From NCBI RefSeq assembly GCF_000376885.1, contig NZ_AQXR01000010.1, forward strand, positions 124,001 through 188,000: DNA of 64,000 nt. Reading direction: 5' to 3'. The position numbers and the translations under genes are program-made. Positions 43,582-53,429 of this stretch are shown one piece after another. The notes beneath the pieces are model-generated. The model made no database searches. It was not told the DNA's origin and saw nothing but the letters and a program-made list of their open reading frames with translations. This DNA comes from Alloscardovia criceti DSM 17774. Its GTDB lineage: Bacteria > Actinomycetota > Actinomycetes > Actinomycetales > Bifidobacteriaceae. How positions within the stretch are numbered: position 1 is the stretch's first letter; the number at the start of each line of letters is the position of its first letter.

Positions 43582-46500
43582 ATGGTTTATCGCGTTCTTG
43601 TGGAAAAGAAGCCTGGTTTTGACGTTCACGCTCATCAGTTGTTGAAGGAGCTCTCCGAAATTGTGGGCGTATCCACACTCGAAAATCTGCGTATTTTCAA
43701 TCGTTATGATGTAGAGGGTCTAGACTCGGAACTTTTTGAGCAAACGATTTCCACCGTTTTCAGCGAGCCACAGTCTGATGTCACGTACACAGACATTCCT
43801 GCCGAGGTGATGGACGAGGCCTACGCGGTGTTTGCAGTGGAATTCTTGCCTGGTCAGTTCGATCAGCGTGCGGCTTCTGCGAGCGAATGTATCCAGCTCA
43901 TCAGTCAGGGTGAGCGTCCGCAGGTGCGTTCTTCTGTGGTATACGCCTTGTATGGCACGCAGCTCAGCGATGCCGATGTGGCGCAGGTACGCAAATACGT
44001 TATCAATCCCGTGGAATCCCGCGAGGCATCCTTAGCTAAACCAGATACCTTGCAGGTAACCATTCCAGAGCCAGAACCGGTAGAAATTATCGAGGGCTTC
44101 CGTGAGCTAACTCAGGAGCAGTTATCCGATTTTATCGCCGAGCGCGGTTTGGCTATGGATTTGGCTGATATTGTCTTCTGCCAGGATTATTTTGCGCACG
44201 AAGAGCAGCGCGATCCAAGTATTACGGAAATTCGCGTCATCGATACCTATTGGTCCGATCACTGCCGCCACACGACTTTTAATACAGAGCTAGAAAATAT
44301 CGAGATTGACGATGCCACTGTTCGCGCAGCATTCCACAAGTATCTGGAGCTGCGTGAGGAATTAGGGCGCAGCGCGAAGCCCGTGTCTTTGATGGATATG
44401 GGTACCATTGGCGGCCGCTATCTCAAGGCGAAGGGCATCCTCAAGAATCTCGATGAGTCCGAGGAAATCAACGCCTGCACGGTAAAGGTCACCGTGGATG
44501 TGGATGGTGAAGACCAGGATTGGCTCTTCCTCTTTAAGAATGAAACCCATAATCATCCTACGGAAATCGAACCGTTTGGTGGCGCGGCTACCTGCATTGG
44601 TGGCGCCATCCGCGATCCGCTGTCCGGTCGTTCTTATGTGTATCAGGCTATGCGCGTCACGGGCGCCAGCGATCCACGCGTGCCGGTATCCGAAACTTTG
44701 GAAGGCAAGCTGCCTCAGCGCAAGATTGTGACCACGGCTGCAGCCGGTTACTCCTCCTACGGAAACCAGATTGGTTTGGCCACAGGTCAGGTGAACGAAT
44801 TGTATCACCCAGGTTACGTGGCAAAGCGCATGGAGATTGGCGCCGTGGTGGGTGCTGCTCCTCAGGCTAATGTGCGCCGTGAGGTGCCTGCTGCGGGCGA
44901 TGTGGTCGTGCTTTTGGGCGGTCGCACGGGTCGCGATGGTATTGGTGGTGCTACCGGCTCTTCGAAGTCTCACAATGTCGAATCCATTGAAAAGGACGGC
45001 GCAGAAGTTCAGAAGGGTAATGCGCCGGTAGAGCGTAAACTCCAGCGCCTCTTTAGGCGCAACGATGCGTGCACGCTGATTAAGCGTTGCAACGATTTCG
45101 GCGCAGGCGGCGTTTCCGTGGCTATTGGCGAGCTGGCCGACGGCGTGAACGTAGATCTCAACCGCGTGCCTAAGAAGTACGAAGGTTTGGATGGTACCGA
45201 GCTGGCTATTTCGGAAAGCCAGGAACGCATGGCTGTGGTGCTCGATGCTCAAGATGTGGATGAATTCTTGGGATACGCCGTAGAAGAAAATCTCGAGGCA
45301 GTGCCGGTCGCTGAAGTTACCGAAGTGGCACGCATGGTGATGCGTTGGAACGGCGATACCATCGTGGATCTGAGCCGCGAATTCCTCGCTTCTAATGGTG
45401 CTTCTAAGCATCAAAATGTGCATGTGGAATCTGCCCAAGCTGTATCTGCTCCATGGGCTGTAGCGGAAGACACATCGTTAGCCGAACGTCTGCGCACGGT
45501 AGTTAGCGATATCAACGTGGCCAGCAATAAGGGCCTGTCCGAACGCTTTGACTCCACCATCGGTGCTTCTACGGTTTTGATGCCATTTGGCGGCGCAACA
45601 CAGCTCACACCGTCCAGCGCAATGGTGGCAAAGTTCCCGGTAGATGGCGAGACGACCACCGCTTCTGCCATGGCGTGGGGCTTTAATCCATTCATTATGG
45701 AGAAGAATCAGTTTACGGGTGCGTACTTGTCCGTGGTGGAATCCGTGGCAAAGTTGCTCGCGGCAGGATTCAGCCGTAGCAAGGCGTACTTAAGCTTCCA
45801 GGAATACTTCGAAAAGTTGCGTAATGAGCCAGAACGTTGGGGTAAGCCAACCTCTGCAGTTTTGGGTGCTTTAATGGCCCAGCTGGACTTGGGCGTGGCA
45901 GCCATCGGCGGAAAAGACTCCATGAGCGGTAGCTTTGAAGATCTGGATGTGCCTCCAACGCTGGTCAGCTTTGCTGTCTCCACCGGTCATGTAGATAACG
46001 CAACGTCCCCAGAATTCAAGCGCGCAGGACATAAGCTGGTCCGCATTACGCCGCGTTATCAGGCTGACGGTATCACACCGGAACCAGAAAGCCTTATCGC
46101 TGTCTTTAACCAGATTGAAAAGCTCGTGCTGGATAAGGCTGCGCGTGCTATCTCCACACCGGGTTATAGCGCCAGTATGGGTTCGCTCTTCTTGATGAGC
46201 CTAGGAAATCGCATTGGCCTGCGTTTTGCGCAGGATGTAGATTTCAAGGAGCTCTTTACCTATGCATACGGCAGCTTTATCGTGGAGCTGGGCACAGGAT
46301 TCCAGGTAGAAAGCACAGAGCAATTTAACGTCTCACTGCTGGGTGAAACCATCGAAGACTTCCGCTTTATCACGGCTGAGGAAGAGATAGACCTCGCTCA
46401 GCTTCAAGAGGCTTGGGAGTCGGGCATGGAGTCCGTATTCCCTTACCGTTCCAGCGCAGAAGACAAGCGCGTAGCCGTACAGCAGATTAGCTATGAAGGC

Positions 46501-47346
46501 GTTTCTGCTGCTGCCAGTGCTACGCAGAAGACCGTAAAAATCGCAAAGCCTCGCGTCATTATCCCTGTATTCCCGGGCAATAATTGCGAGTATGACACAC
46601 TGCGCGCCTTTAATCGTGCTGGCGCTCAGGCGGAAACATTGATTATCAATAATCTCTCCCCTGCTGCCGTGGCAGAAAGCACGCATCAGTTGGCTGAATC
46701 CATTCGCAATTCTCAGATTGTCATGATTCCAGGCGGTTTCTCCGGTGGTGACGAGCCAGATGGTTCTGCAAAGTTCATCACAGCCTTCTTCCGCTCACCA
46801 GAGGTGACGGAAGCTGTGCGTGATTTACTCAACAACCGCGATGGCCTTATGCTCGGCATCTGCAATGGTTTCCAAGCGTTGATTAAGCTGGGTCTCGTAC
46901 CATTTGGCGATATTGTGCCAATGGATGAGAACTGCCCAACCTTGACCTTCAACTCCATTGGCCGCCACCAAAGCCGTCTCGTGCGCACGCGCGTAGCCAG
47001 CACTAAGAGCCCGTGGCTGTCCAAAACCGAGGTAGGCGATATTCACACCATTGCTATTAGCCACGGTGAGGGCCGATTTGTCGCACCTGAGACTGTGTTG
47101 AATTCCTTAATCGACAATGGTCAAGTAGCCACCCAGTATGTGGATGAAGACGGTCAACCAAGCATGGATTTGGCGGTTAATCCAAACGGATCCTTGCTGG
47201 CTATCGAGTCCATTACCAGCCCTGATGGTCGTGTTCTCGGCAAGATGAGCCATACGGAGCGCAACGGCTATGGCGTGTACTCGAATGTGCCAGGAAATAA
47301 GTTCCAGCCACTGATTGAAGGCGGCGTTAGCTACTTCACCGAGTAG
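43582..47346 (+). CDS. purL: Phosphoribosylformylglycinamidine synthase (fused PurL-PurQ type)
   Basis: This 1254-residue enzyme makes FGAM from FGAR, glutamine and ATP, step 4 of purine synthesis. It is the single-chain form: an N-terminal PurS-like domain (about 1-155), two AIR-synthase-type halves (TYWSDHCRHTTF, FKNETHNHPTEIEPFGGAATCIGG, and later GGKDSMSGSF), and a C-terminal class I glutaminase from about 990 with the nucleophile C1094 in LGICNGFQAL and PGNNCEYDT. Elsewhere in Actinobacteria PurS, PurQ and PurL are usually separate, so the fusion is a useful lineage marker. ATG has AAAGGA upstream. Confidence 0.97.
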   Translation: MVYRVLVEKKPGFDVHAHQLLKELSEIVGVSTLENLRIFNRYDVEGLDSELFEQTISTVFSEPQSDVTYTDIPAEVMDEAYAVFAVEFLPGQFDQRAASASECIQLISQGERPQVRSSVVYALYGTQLSDADVAQVRKYVINPVESREASLAKPDTLQVTIPEPEPVEIIEGFRELTQEQLSDFIAERGLAMDLADIVFCQDYFAHEEQRDPSITEIRVIDTYWSDHCRHTTFNTELENIEIDDATVRAAFHKYLELREELGRSAKPVSLMDMGTIGGRYLKAKGILKNLDESEEINACTVKVTVDVDGEDQDWLFLFKNETHNHPTEIEPFGGAATCIGGAIRDPLSGRSYVYQAMRVTGASDPRVPVSETLEGKLPQRKIVTTAAAGYSSYGNQIGLATGQVNELYHPGYVAKRMEIGAVVGAAPQANVRREVPAAGDVVVLLGGRTGRDGIGGATGSSKSHNVESIEKDGAEVQKGNAPVERKLQRLFRRNDACTLIKRCNDFGAGGVSVAIGELADGVNVDLNRVPKKYEGLDGTELAISESQERMAVVLDAQDVDEFLGYAVEENLEAVPVAEVTEVARMVMRWNGDTIVDLSREFLASNGASKHQNVHVESAQAVSAPWAVAEDTSLAERLRTVVSDINVASNKGLSERFDSTIGASTVLMPFGGATQLTPSSAMVAKFPVDGETTTASAMAWGFNPFIMEKNQFTGAYLSVVESVAKLLAAGFSRSKAYLSFQEYFEKLRNEPERWGKPTSAVLGALMAQLDLGVAAIGGKDSMSGSFEDLDVPPTLVSFAVSTGHVDNATSPEFKRAGHKLVRITPRYQADGITPEPESLIAVFNQIEKLVLDKAARAISTPGYSASMGSLFLMSLGNRIGLRFAQDVDFKELFTYAYGSFIVELGTGFQVESTEQFNVSLLGETIEDFRFITAEEEIDLAQLQEAWESGMESVFPYRSSAEDKRVAVQQISYEGVSAAASATQKTVKIAKPRVIIPVFPGNNCEYDTLRAFNRAGAQAETLIINNLSPAAVAESTHQLAESIRNSQIVMIPGGFSGGDEPDGSAKFITAFFRSPEVTEAVRDLLNNRDGLMLGICNGFQALIKLGLVPFGDIVPMDENCPTLTFNSIGRHQSRLVRTRVASTKSPWLSKTEVGDIHTIAISHGEGRFVAPETVLNSLIDNGQVATQYVDEDGQPSMDLAVNPNGSLLAIESITSPDGRVLGKMSHTERNGYGVYSNVPGNKFQPLIEGGVSYFTE

Positions 47347-47489
47347 GCCTTACACGTCTGGGGCGCGCTGAATTCCCGTTCCCACGCCTCAGACTCTTCG
47401 CCCACAGCAATGTGGACGCCCAAAAGACGACATGAAAACCGATAATTAAAACAGTTGACAGCATAAAGACAGCACATAGGAGATTTTAT

Positions 47490-49019
47490 ATGTCTGCAGA
47501 ACTTGAAGGCTTGCATGAAGAATGCGGCATCTTCGGTGTTTGGGGTCATCCAGATGCAGCTCGTCTGACCTATTTTGGCTTGCATGCATTGCAGCACCGC
47601 GGTCAAGAGGGTGCGGGCATTGTCAGCAATGAAAATGGCCGACTCCATGGTCATCGCGATTTGGGCTTGCTATCGCAGGTCTTCAGCGATGATACGCAGA
47701 TGCGACGCCTCAAAGGAAATGCTGCCATTGGTCACGTGCGCTATGCCACCAGTGGATCCGGTAGCGTGGATAATATCCAGCCCTTCCTTTTCCGCTTTTA
47801 TGACGGCGATTTTGCGTTAGCGCATAATGGCAACCTCACTAATGGTCGCTCGATTCGCCGTAAGCTGGAAGAAAATGGCGGCATTTATCATTCCAATTCG
47901 GATACCGAGGTGCTGATGCATCTGATCCGTAAGAGCACACAACCTACCTTTGTAGAAAAGCTCAAGGAAGCATTAAACACCGTACACGGCGGCTTCGCAT
48001 ATATGCTCATGAAGGATGATTGCATTATCGGTGCTTTGGATCCTAATGGTTTCCGTCCTTTGTCCCTCGGTCAGATGACCAATGGTGCGTATGTGCTCGC
48101 TTCCGAAACCTGCGCTTTAGACATCGTGGGTGCCACCTTTATCCGTGATATCCAACCTGGAGAAATCATTATCATCAATGATGAGGGCTATACCATCGAA
48201 AAGTACACGGATACGACGCAGAAGGCAATCTGCTCGATGGAGTTTATTTACTTCGCCCGTCCAGATTCCAATATTTACGGTATTAACGTCCACTCCGCCC
48301 GCAAGCGCGCGGGTGCGCGTTTGGCGCAGGAAGCTCCCGTGGATGCGGATATGGTTATCGGCGTGCCAAATTCGTCACTATCTGCCGCGGCTGGTTATGC
48401 CGAAGCCAGTGGTTTGCCTAATGAAATGGGCTTGATTAAAAACCAGTATGTGGCACGCACCTTCATCCAGCCTACGCAGGAATTGCGTGAGCAGGGCGTG
48501 CGTATGAAGCTTTCTGCTGTGCGCGGCGTGGTAAAAGGCAAGCGCGTTATCGTCATCGACGACTCCATCGTGCGCGGCACTACAAGCCGCCGCATCGTAC
48601 AGCTTTTGCGTGAGGCCGGCGCGAGCGAAGTGCATATGCGCATCGCCTCCCCACCACTGCGCTACCCGTGCTATTACGGCATCGATATTTCTCGCACAAG
48701 TGAGCTCATCGCTGCCCACAAGAGCGTGAAGGAAATTTGCGAATACATTGGCGCGGATTCCTTGGCTTATCTGTCTGTGGAGGGCTTGGTCGAAACCGTA
48801 GGCCTGCATGAAAATGCTCCGTATGGTGGCCTATGCGTGGCGTACTTCAACGGGGATTATCCTACAAGCTTGGGTGATTACGAAAAGGAATTCCTTGCGT
48901 CCATTACCCCAGAAGATCAGCAACGTCTCACCCGTTTTGCACACGATTCCAGCCAGTATTACAACAACGAATTCAACCCTGCTGCACTGGAGTCTCTGCA
49001 CGACACGGCCCAATCGTAA
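47490..49019 (+). CDS. purF: Amidophosphoribosyltransferase
   Basis: PurF carries out the committed first step of purine synthesis, making phosphoribosylamine from PRPP and glutamine. The 509 residues begin with a short leader, then C12 in [11 protein letters not shown], the nucleophile exposed after propeptide removal. The glutaminase domain has [10 protein letters not shown] and HVRYATSG; the transferase domain has the PRPP loop [18 protein letters not shown]. Length is normal. ATG has AGGAG upstream, 143 bp after purL. purM follows 51 bp later. Confidence 0.97.
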   Translation: MSAELEGLHEECGIFGVWGHPDAARLTYFGLHALQHRGQEGAGIVSNENGRLHGHRDLGLLSQVFSDDTQMRRLKGNAAIGHVRYATSGSGSVDNIQPFLFRFYDGDFALAHNGNLTNGRSIRRKLEENGGIYHSNSDTEVLMHLIRKSTQPTFVEKLKEALNTVHGGFAYMLMKDDCIIGALDPNGFRPLSLGQMTNGAYVLASETCALDIVGATFIRDIQPGEIIIINDEGYTIEKYTDTTQKAICSMEFIYFARPDSNIYGINVHSARKRAGARLAQEAPVDADMVIGVPNSSLSAAAGYAEASGLPNEMGLIKNQYVARTFIQPTQELREQGVRMKLSAVRGVVKGKRVIVIDDSIVRGTTSRRIVQLLREAGASEVHMRIASPPLRYPCYYGIDISRTSELIAAHKSVKEICEYIGADSLAYLSVEGLVETVGLHENAPYGGLCVAYFNGDYPTSLGDYEKEFLASITPEDQQRLTRFAHDSSQYYNNEFNPAALESLHDTAQS

Positions 49020-49070
49020 ATACGTACCCACCTACCCATCGAAAATCATTACCCACACTGGAGGAATACA

Positions 49071-50120
49071 ATGCCATCCGCATATGAAAACGCAGGAGTT
49101 AGCGTAGAAGCTGGCTATGAAGTTGTCCGTCGTATCCAGCAACATGTAGCTCGCACGGCCCGCCCAGGTGCTGGCGGAATTGGCGGTTTTGGAGGTCTTT
49201 TTGATCTGTCCATGCTCGGCTATGAGGAGCCTGTGCTCGTGTCTGGCACGGATGGTGTGGGCACGAAGTTGCTGGTAGCTAAGGCCGCAAACAAGCATGA
49301 CTCCATCGGCATCGACTGCGTCGCCATGTGTGTGAATGACATCTTGGCTCAGGGCGCAGAACCACTCTTCTTCTTGGACTATATCGCCTGTGGTAAGAAT
49401 GATCCGGTACTCCTCGAACAAGTTGTTAAAGGCGTCACGGATGGTTGCGTACAGGCGGGAGCAGCTCTGGTGGGCGGCGAAACGGCAGAAATGCCAGATA
49501 TGTATGACGCAGACGAATATGATTTGGCCGGATTTACCGTTGGCGTGGTCGAGAAGAGCAATATTATCGACGGCTCTGCCATTCGCGAAGGCGATATTAT
49601 GATTGGCCTGCCATCCTCAGGTGTTCATTCGAATGGTTTCTCTTTGGTGCGTAAGGCCCTGTTTAAGGATGGCGGCCTAAATGTGGACTCCCAACTGAAA
49701 GAATTGGGCGGTCGTAGCCTTGGCAACGTGCTGCTGGAGCCTACGCGCATTTATGCTCAGGCGCTCAAGCCTTTGTTTGCGAAGGGCAAGAACAGCAAGC
49801 AGATTATCAATGGCGTTGCACATATTACGGGTGGTGCTTTCGTAGAGAAAGTTCCACGTATCATTCCGGAAGGTCTTGCCGCGTCCTTCGACATCAATTC
49901 TTGGGATGTACCGCCTATTTTCCAGGTGCTGGAGAAGTACGGTAAGGTGGATCATAAGGAAATGTATAACATTTTCAATATGGGCATTGGCATGGTGCTC
50001 ATTGTTTCCCCAGAAAATGTGTCTGAAGTCGAACGCATTCTTGATGACAATAATGAAAAGCACTACACCGTGGGTCGTATCGTGGTAGACAACGGCGAGC
50101 GTGTAGAACTTCACGATTAA
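49071..50120 (+). CDS. purM: Phosphoribosylformylglycinamidine cyclo-ligase
   Basis: PurM closes the imidazole ring, converting FGAM to AIR with ATP. The 349 residues have the expected [15 protein letters not shown] start, [48 protein letters not shown], and [20 protein letters not shown] has GGAGGA 6 nt upstream. It lies between purF and purD (27 bp), and the three are probably cotranscribed. Confidence 0.97.
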   Translation: MPSAYENAGVSVEAGYEVVRRIQQHVARTARPGAGGIGGFGGLFDLSMLGYEEPVLVSGTDGVGTKLLVAKAANKHDSIGIDCVAMCVNDILAQGAEPLFFLDYIACGKNDPVLLEQVVKGVTDGCVQAGAALVGGETAEMPDMYDADEYDLAGFTVGVVEKSNIIDGSAIREGDIMIGLPSSGVHSNGFSLVRKALFKDGGLNVDSQLKELGGRSLGNVLLEPTRIYAQALKPLFAKGKNSKQIINGVAHITGGAFVEKVPRIIPEGLAASFDINSWDVPPIFQVLEKYGKVDHKEMYNIFNMGIGMVLIVSPENVSEVERILDDNNEKHYTVGRIVVDNGERVELHD

Positions 50121-50147
50121 TTACCGCTGTGGTAAGGAGATAACAAT

Positions 50148-51431
50148 ATGACACGAGTTTTAGTAATTGGCTCGGGCGGTCGTGAACACGCTATCGCACA
50201 CTCCCTTCTTTTAGGCGAACGCGTCAGCGAAGTATACTGTGCTCCAGGAAATCCTGGTATGAAGGCGGATGGCATTATTCCTGTGAATTTAAGCCAGAAA
50301 AACCACAGTGCGCTTATCGATTTTGTGTGTGATAAGGGTGTGGATTGGGTTTTCGTTGGGCCGGAAAATCCGCTCATCGAAGGTATGGTGGATGATTTCC
50401 AGGCTGCAGGTATTCCTGCTTTCGGTCCTAACCGTCAAGCCGCACAAATTGAAGGTTCCAAGACCTTTGCCAAGGAGCTGATGGAACGCCTGAATATTCC
50501 TACCGCGCGTTACGCTAGCTTCGATAATTATGATGCTTCTGTCACATATGTGCGCGAGCAGGGTACGCCTATCGTTATTAAAGCGGACGGACTGGCTGCC
50601 GGCAAGGGTGTCACCGTGGCAATGGATGAAGAAACCGCGCTCAGTGCTTTGGCAGATATCTTCCTGGATAATCGTTTTGGCGATGCCGGATCGCGTGTTG
50701 TTATCGAAGAATTCTTGGAAGGTCAGGAATTCTCCTTAATGAGCTTTGTGCGTGGCGAAGAGTTTTGGCCTATGCCTATTTCGCAGGATCACAAGCGTGC
50801 TTTTGACAACGATGAGGGTCCAAATACCGGTGGTATGGGGGCTTATTGTCCTGTTCCGCAGATTTCTCAAGAGGTGGTGGATGAGGCCATTGAAACGATC
50901 ATCACGCCTATTACAGCCGGTATGGTTGCCGATGGCACACCGTTCCAAGGTATTTTGTACGCCGGTTTGATTGCAACGGCCGATGGCCCAAAGGTAATCG
51001 AATTTAATGCACGCTTTGGCGATCCGGAAACCCAGGTTGTTTTGCCTCAACTGACCAGCGATTTGGGAGCAGGTATTGAAGCCCTGCTCAAGGGCGAACA
51101 GCCAGAATTTACATGGGATACGCATCGCACAACCTTGGGCGTCGTGCTGGCCAGCGACGGCTACCCTACCGACACACAGACAGGTGCCCCAATCCACGAG
51201 CTGGACTGCAGCGCCACCGAGGAAACGAACGGCACGCATGTGTACTATGCAGGCGTGGCCACAGCCGAGGATAGCGATGAGATGGTGGCATCTTCGGGCC
51301 GCGTATTGCTGGTTCAGACCACCGCCGACAGTGTGCCTGATGCGCAGAAGATTATCTACGATATTTTAGATAATGCGGATACCACCGGGATGTTCTACCG
51401 CCACGACATTGGTAGCAAGGCCGTTATGTAA
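50148..51431 (+). CDS. purD: Phosphoribosylamine-glycine ligase
   Basis: PurD joins glycine to phosphoribosylamine, step 2 of purine synthesis. The 427-residue ATP-grasp enzyme opens with TRVLVIGSGGREHAIAHSL and includes VFVGPENPL, FGPNRQAAQIEGSK, VIKADGLAAGKGV, FSLMSFVRGE and IEFNARFGDPETQVVLP. ATG has AAGGAG upstream. It ends the rightward pur genes and meets purK tail to tail across a 21-bp perfect hairpin. Confidence 0.97.
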   Translation: MTRVLVIGSGGREHAIAHSLLLGERVSEVYCAPGNPGMKADGIIPVNLSQKNHSALIDFVCDKGVDWVFVGPENPLIEGMVDDFQAAGIPAFGPNRQAAQIEGSKTFAKELMERLNIPTARYASFDNYDASVTYVREQGTPIVIKADGLAAGKGVTVAMDEETALSALADIFLDNRFGDAGSRVVIEEFLEGQEFSLMSFVRGEEFWPMPISQDHKRAFDNDEGPNTGGMGAYCPVPQISQEVVDEAIETIITPITAGMVADGTPFQGILYAGLIATADGPKVIEFNARFGDPETQVVLPQLTSDLGAGIEALLKGEQPEFTWDTHRTTLGVVLASDGYPTDTQTGAPIHELDCSATEETNGTHVYYAGVATAEDSDEMVASSGRVLLVQTTADSVPDAQKIIYDILDNADTTGMFYRHDIGSKAVM

Positions 51432-51452
51432 TTCACTCATGACACTCTTGAC

Positions 51453-51501
51453 ATAGCTGTGGGGGCGAGGATGTACACATCATCCTCGCCCCCACAGCTA
51501 T
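51453..51501. terminator. Perfect 21-bp hairpin between convergent purD and purK
   Basis: Arms 51453-51473 and 51481-51501 are exact reverse complements around a 7-nt loop. No T-run follows on either strand. It is the longest perfect stem I saw in the window. Confidence 0.7.
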
Positions 51502-51507
51502 AAGACA

Positions 51508-52692
51508 TTAATTATCCCAGCAATGGCTGGCTTCTAGGCTTTTCAGTAATTCCTCTGTATTCGAACCCAGCACCGTCACGTGGCCCATTTTGCGGTTGTG
51601 CTTCGATACGGCTTTTCCATAATCATGCACATGCCATTCAGGATGGTTTTTTGCCGCTTCAAACACGGAGTCGAGATGCTGCCCGAGCACATTTACCATG
51701 ACTGCTGGGCTGAGCAGTCGAGGCTGAGGCAGTGCCCATCCGGCAATACCGAGTACGTGCAGGTCAAATTGATCGAAGTCGCACGCCTCAATGGTGTAAT
51801 GTCCGGAATTATGTGGGCGTGGTGCTAGCTCGTTGACGATAACCGTACCATCCGCGCCGATAAACAGCTCAATGGCCAGCGTTCCAGCCAAATGGAAACC
51901 AGCAGCCAGCGTTTTGGCGAGTTCATGTGCCTGCTGATCTACGGTGCGATCAATGTCGCTCGGCTGCGCACCATAGGCGGGCGCTACGGTGGTATGCAAA
52001 ATATTGTTCACATGCACATTTTTCACCACGGGGAAAGTGACGAAATCGCTACCATTTCCCGATACCAAGATCGAGGCCTCGTAGGCGAAGTCTACGAATG
52101 CTTCCACAATGCTCTGCTCGAAGTTTTCGCCCCACTCTTCGCGCACAGAGGCGACGTCCTGTGCCGAACGCAGTACCTTCTGACCGTGGCCATCATAGCC
52201 ACCCTCTGCGGTTTTCAGCACGGCTGGAAGTCCTAGGACGTCCACGGCCTGCTCCAGCTCGGTCATGTTGGACACAGCCTGCCAGCGTGCAGTTTGAATG
52301 CCGTGCTTATTGATAAAAGTCTTCTCGGCAATGCGGTTTTGGGTCACACGCAGTAAATCCGTGCCCTGAGGGATGCGTACGAGAGAGCGGACGGAGTCCA
52401 AAGCATCCGCATCCACATTTTCAAACTCATAGGTTAGGATATCGCTTTTCTCCGCGATGCGCGCAATAGCAGCCTTATCGTCATACTCGGCCACAATCTG
52501 TTCATCACAAGCGCCGGCTGCGGGACAACCCTCGGTAGGATCGAGCACAAGGGTGTGAAAGCCCATATACCGTGCAGAAAGCGCCATCATCTGGCCAAGC
52601 TGACCGCCGCCAATAATGCCAATAGTTTGACCACGGTTCAGACGCGGTACGGCAAAAGACTGGTCTTCGGAAGTATTAGTTAAGCTTTGCAT
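51508..52692 (-). CDS. purK: N5-carboxyaminoimidazole ribonucleotide synthase
   Basis: PurK carboxylates AIR to N5-CAIR with ATP and bicarbonate; PurE then moves the carboxyl group. The 394-residue ATP-grasp protein shows [49 protein letters not shown] and [19 protein letters not shown]. The ATG overlaps the end of purE by 17 nt and has GGAG upstream, so translation is coupled to purE. The pair runs against the other pur genes. Confidence 0.96.
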   Translation of the reverse strand: MQSLTNTSEDQSFAVPRLNRGQTIGIIGGGQLGQMMALSARYMGFHTLVLDPTEGCPAAGACDEQIVAEYDDKAAIARIAEKSDILTYEFENVDADALDSVRSLVRIPQGTDLLRVTQNRIAEKTFINKHGIQTARWQAVSNMTELEQAVDVLGLPAVLKTAEGGYDGHGQKVLRSAQDVASVREEWGENFEQSIVEAFVDFAYEASILVSGNGSDFVTFPVVKNVHVNNILHTTVAPAYGAQPSDIDRTVDQQAHELAKTLAAGFHLAGTLAIELFIGADGTVIVNELAPRPHNSGHYTIEACDFDQFDLHVLGIAGWALPQPRLLSPAVMVNVLGQHLDSVFEAAKNHPEWHVHDYGKAVSKHNRKMGHVTVLGSNTEELLKSLEASHCWDN

Positions 52693-53173
52693 TAGACTCC
52701 TCCACCATATCCTTCAACTCATTGCGATAGTTATCCAAAACCTCTGCCAGCTGAGGATCCGAGGTAGACAGAATGCTGACGGCCAGCAGACCCGCATTTG
52801 TAGCGCCAGAATTGCCAATAGCCGTCGTGGCCACTGGAATACCACCCGGCATCTGCACGATGGAGAGCAAGGAATCCACACCGCTGAGAGCGCGAGATTT
52901 TACAGGCACGCCAATCACCGGAAGTGTGGTCTGAGCAGCCGTCATGCCCGGCAGATGAGCCGCGCCGCCAGCACCGGCGATAATGACCTTTATGCCCTTA
53001 TCGCGAGCAGTGGTCGCGAACTCAGCCATAAGCTCCGGCGTGCGATGTGCTGAAATCACCTGCTTCACGTAAGCTACGCCGAATCGATCCAGTATCTCAC
53101 AGGCGTGACTCATCGTATCCCAGTCACTACTCGATCCCATAATTACCGCTACTTGAGGTGAAATTTCAGCCAT
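52676..53173 (-). CDS. purE: N5-carboxyaminoimidazole ribonucleotide mutase
   Basis: PurE (class I) converts N5-CAIR to CAIR. The 165 residues contain [51 protein letters not shown] and PVIGVPV, the full set of active-site motifs. ATG has AAGGA upstream. It leads the purE-purK unit; the tRNA-Arg gene lies 128 bp behind it on the other strand. Confidence 0.97.
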   Translation of the reverse strand: MAEISPQVAVIMGSSSDWDTMSHACEILDRFGVAYVKQVISAHRTPELMAEFATTARDKGIKVIIAGAGGAAHLPGMTAAQTTLPVIGVPVKSRALSGVDSLLSIVQMPGGIPVATTAIGNSGATNAGLLAVSILSTSDPQLAEVLDNYRNELKDMVEESNAKLN

Positions 53174-53301
53174 TATTCGTCCTTACATGGAGAGGTGTAC
53201 TCCCCCTGATTTTACCGTTATGCCCAGAATTGCAAGGATTAAATCTCCGACTTACACACGGGCTCGCCGGCGTTTCCCCTATGTTGTACAATGTAATTCG
53301 C

Positions 53302-53374
53302 GCCCGCGTAGCTCAGTGGATAGAGCAGGTGACTTCTAATCTCCGTGTCGCAGGTTCGACTCCTGTCGTGGGCA
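53302..53374 (+). tRNA. tRNA-Arg (TCT anticodon)
   Basis: A 73-nt cloverleaf: acceptor GCCCGCG/CGTGGGC (one G-U), D-arm GCTCAGTGGATAGAGC, anticodon loop CTTCTAA reading AGA, T-arm GCAGGTTCGACTCCTGT, discriminator A. CCA is not encoded. The anticodon stem GGTGA/TCTCC has a T-T mismatch at 29:41. A terminator follows at once. Confidence 0.93.
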
Positions 53375-53381
53375 CAAAGAC

Positions 53382-53418
53382 AAGATGCGGCTGTACCTCT
53401 ACAAGCCGCATCTTTTTA
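53382..53418 (+). terminator. Terminator of tRNA-Arg
   Basis: Arms 53382-53392 and 53404-53414 pair over 11 bp, followed by TTTATTT and similar A/T sequence. It also lies 3' of the converging ABC permease gene. Confidence 0.8.
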
Positions 53419-53429
53419 TTTGTACATCC

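Noticed and set aside
44362-45438. A 358-codon open frame opposite purL
   Set aside because: Lies wholly within the purL coding region and shows no domain or start signal.
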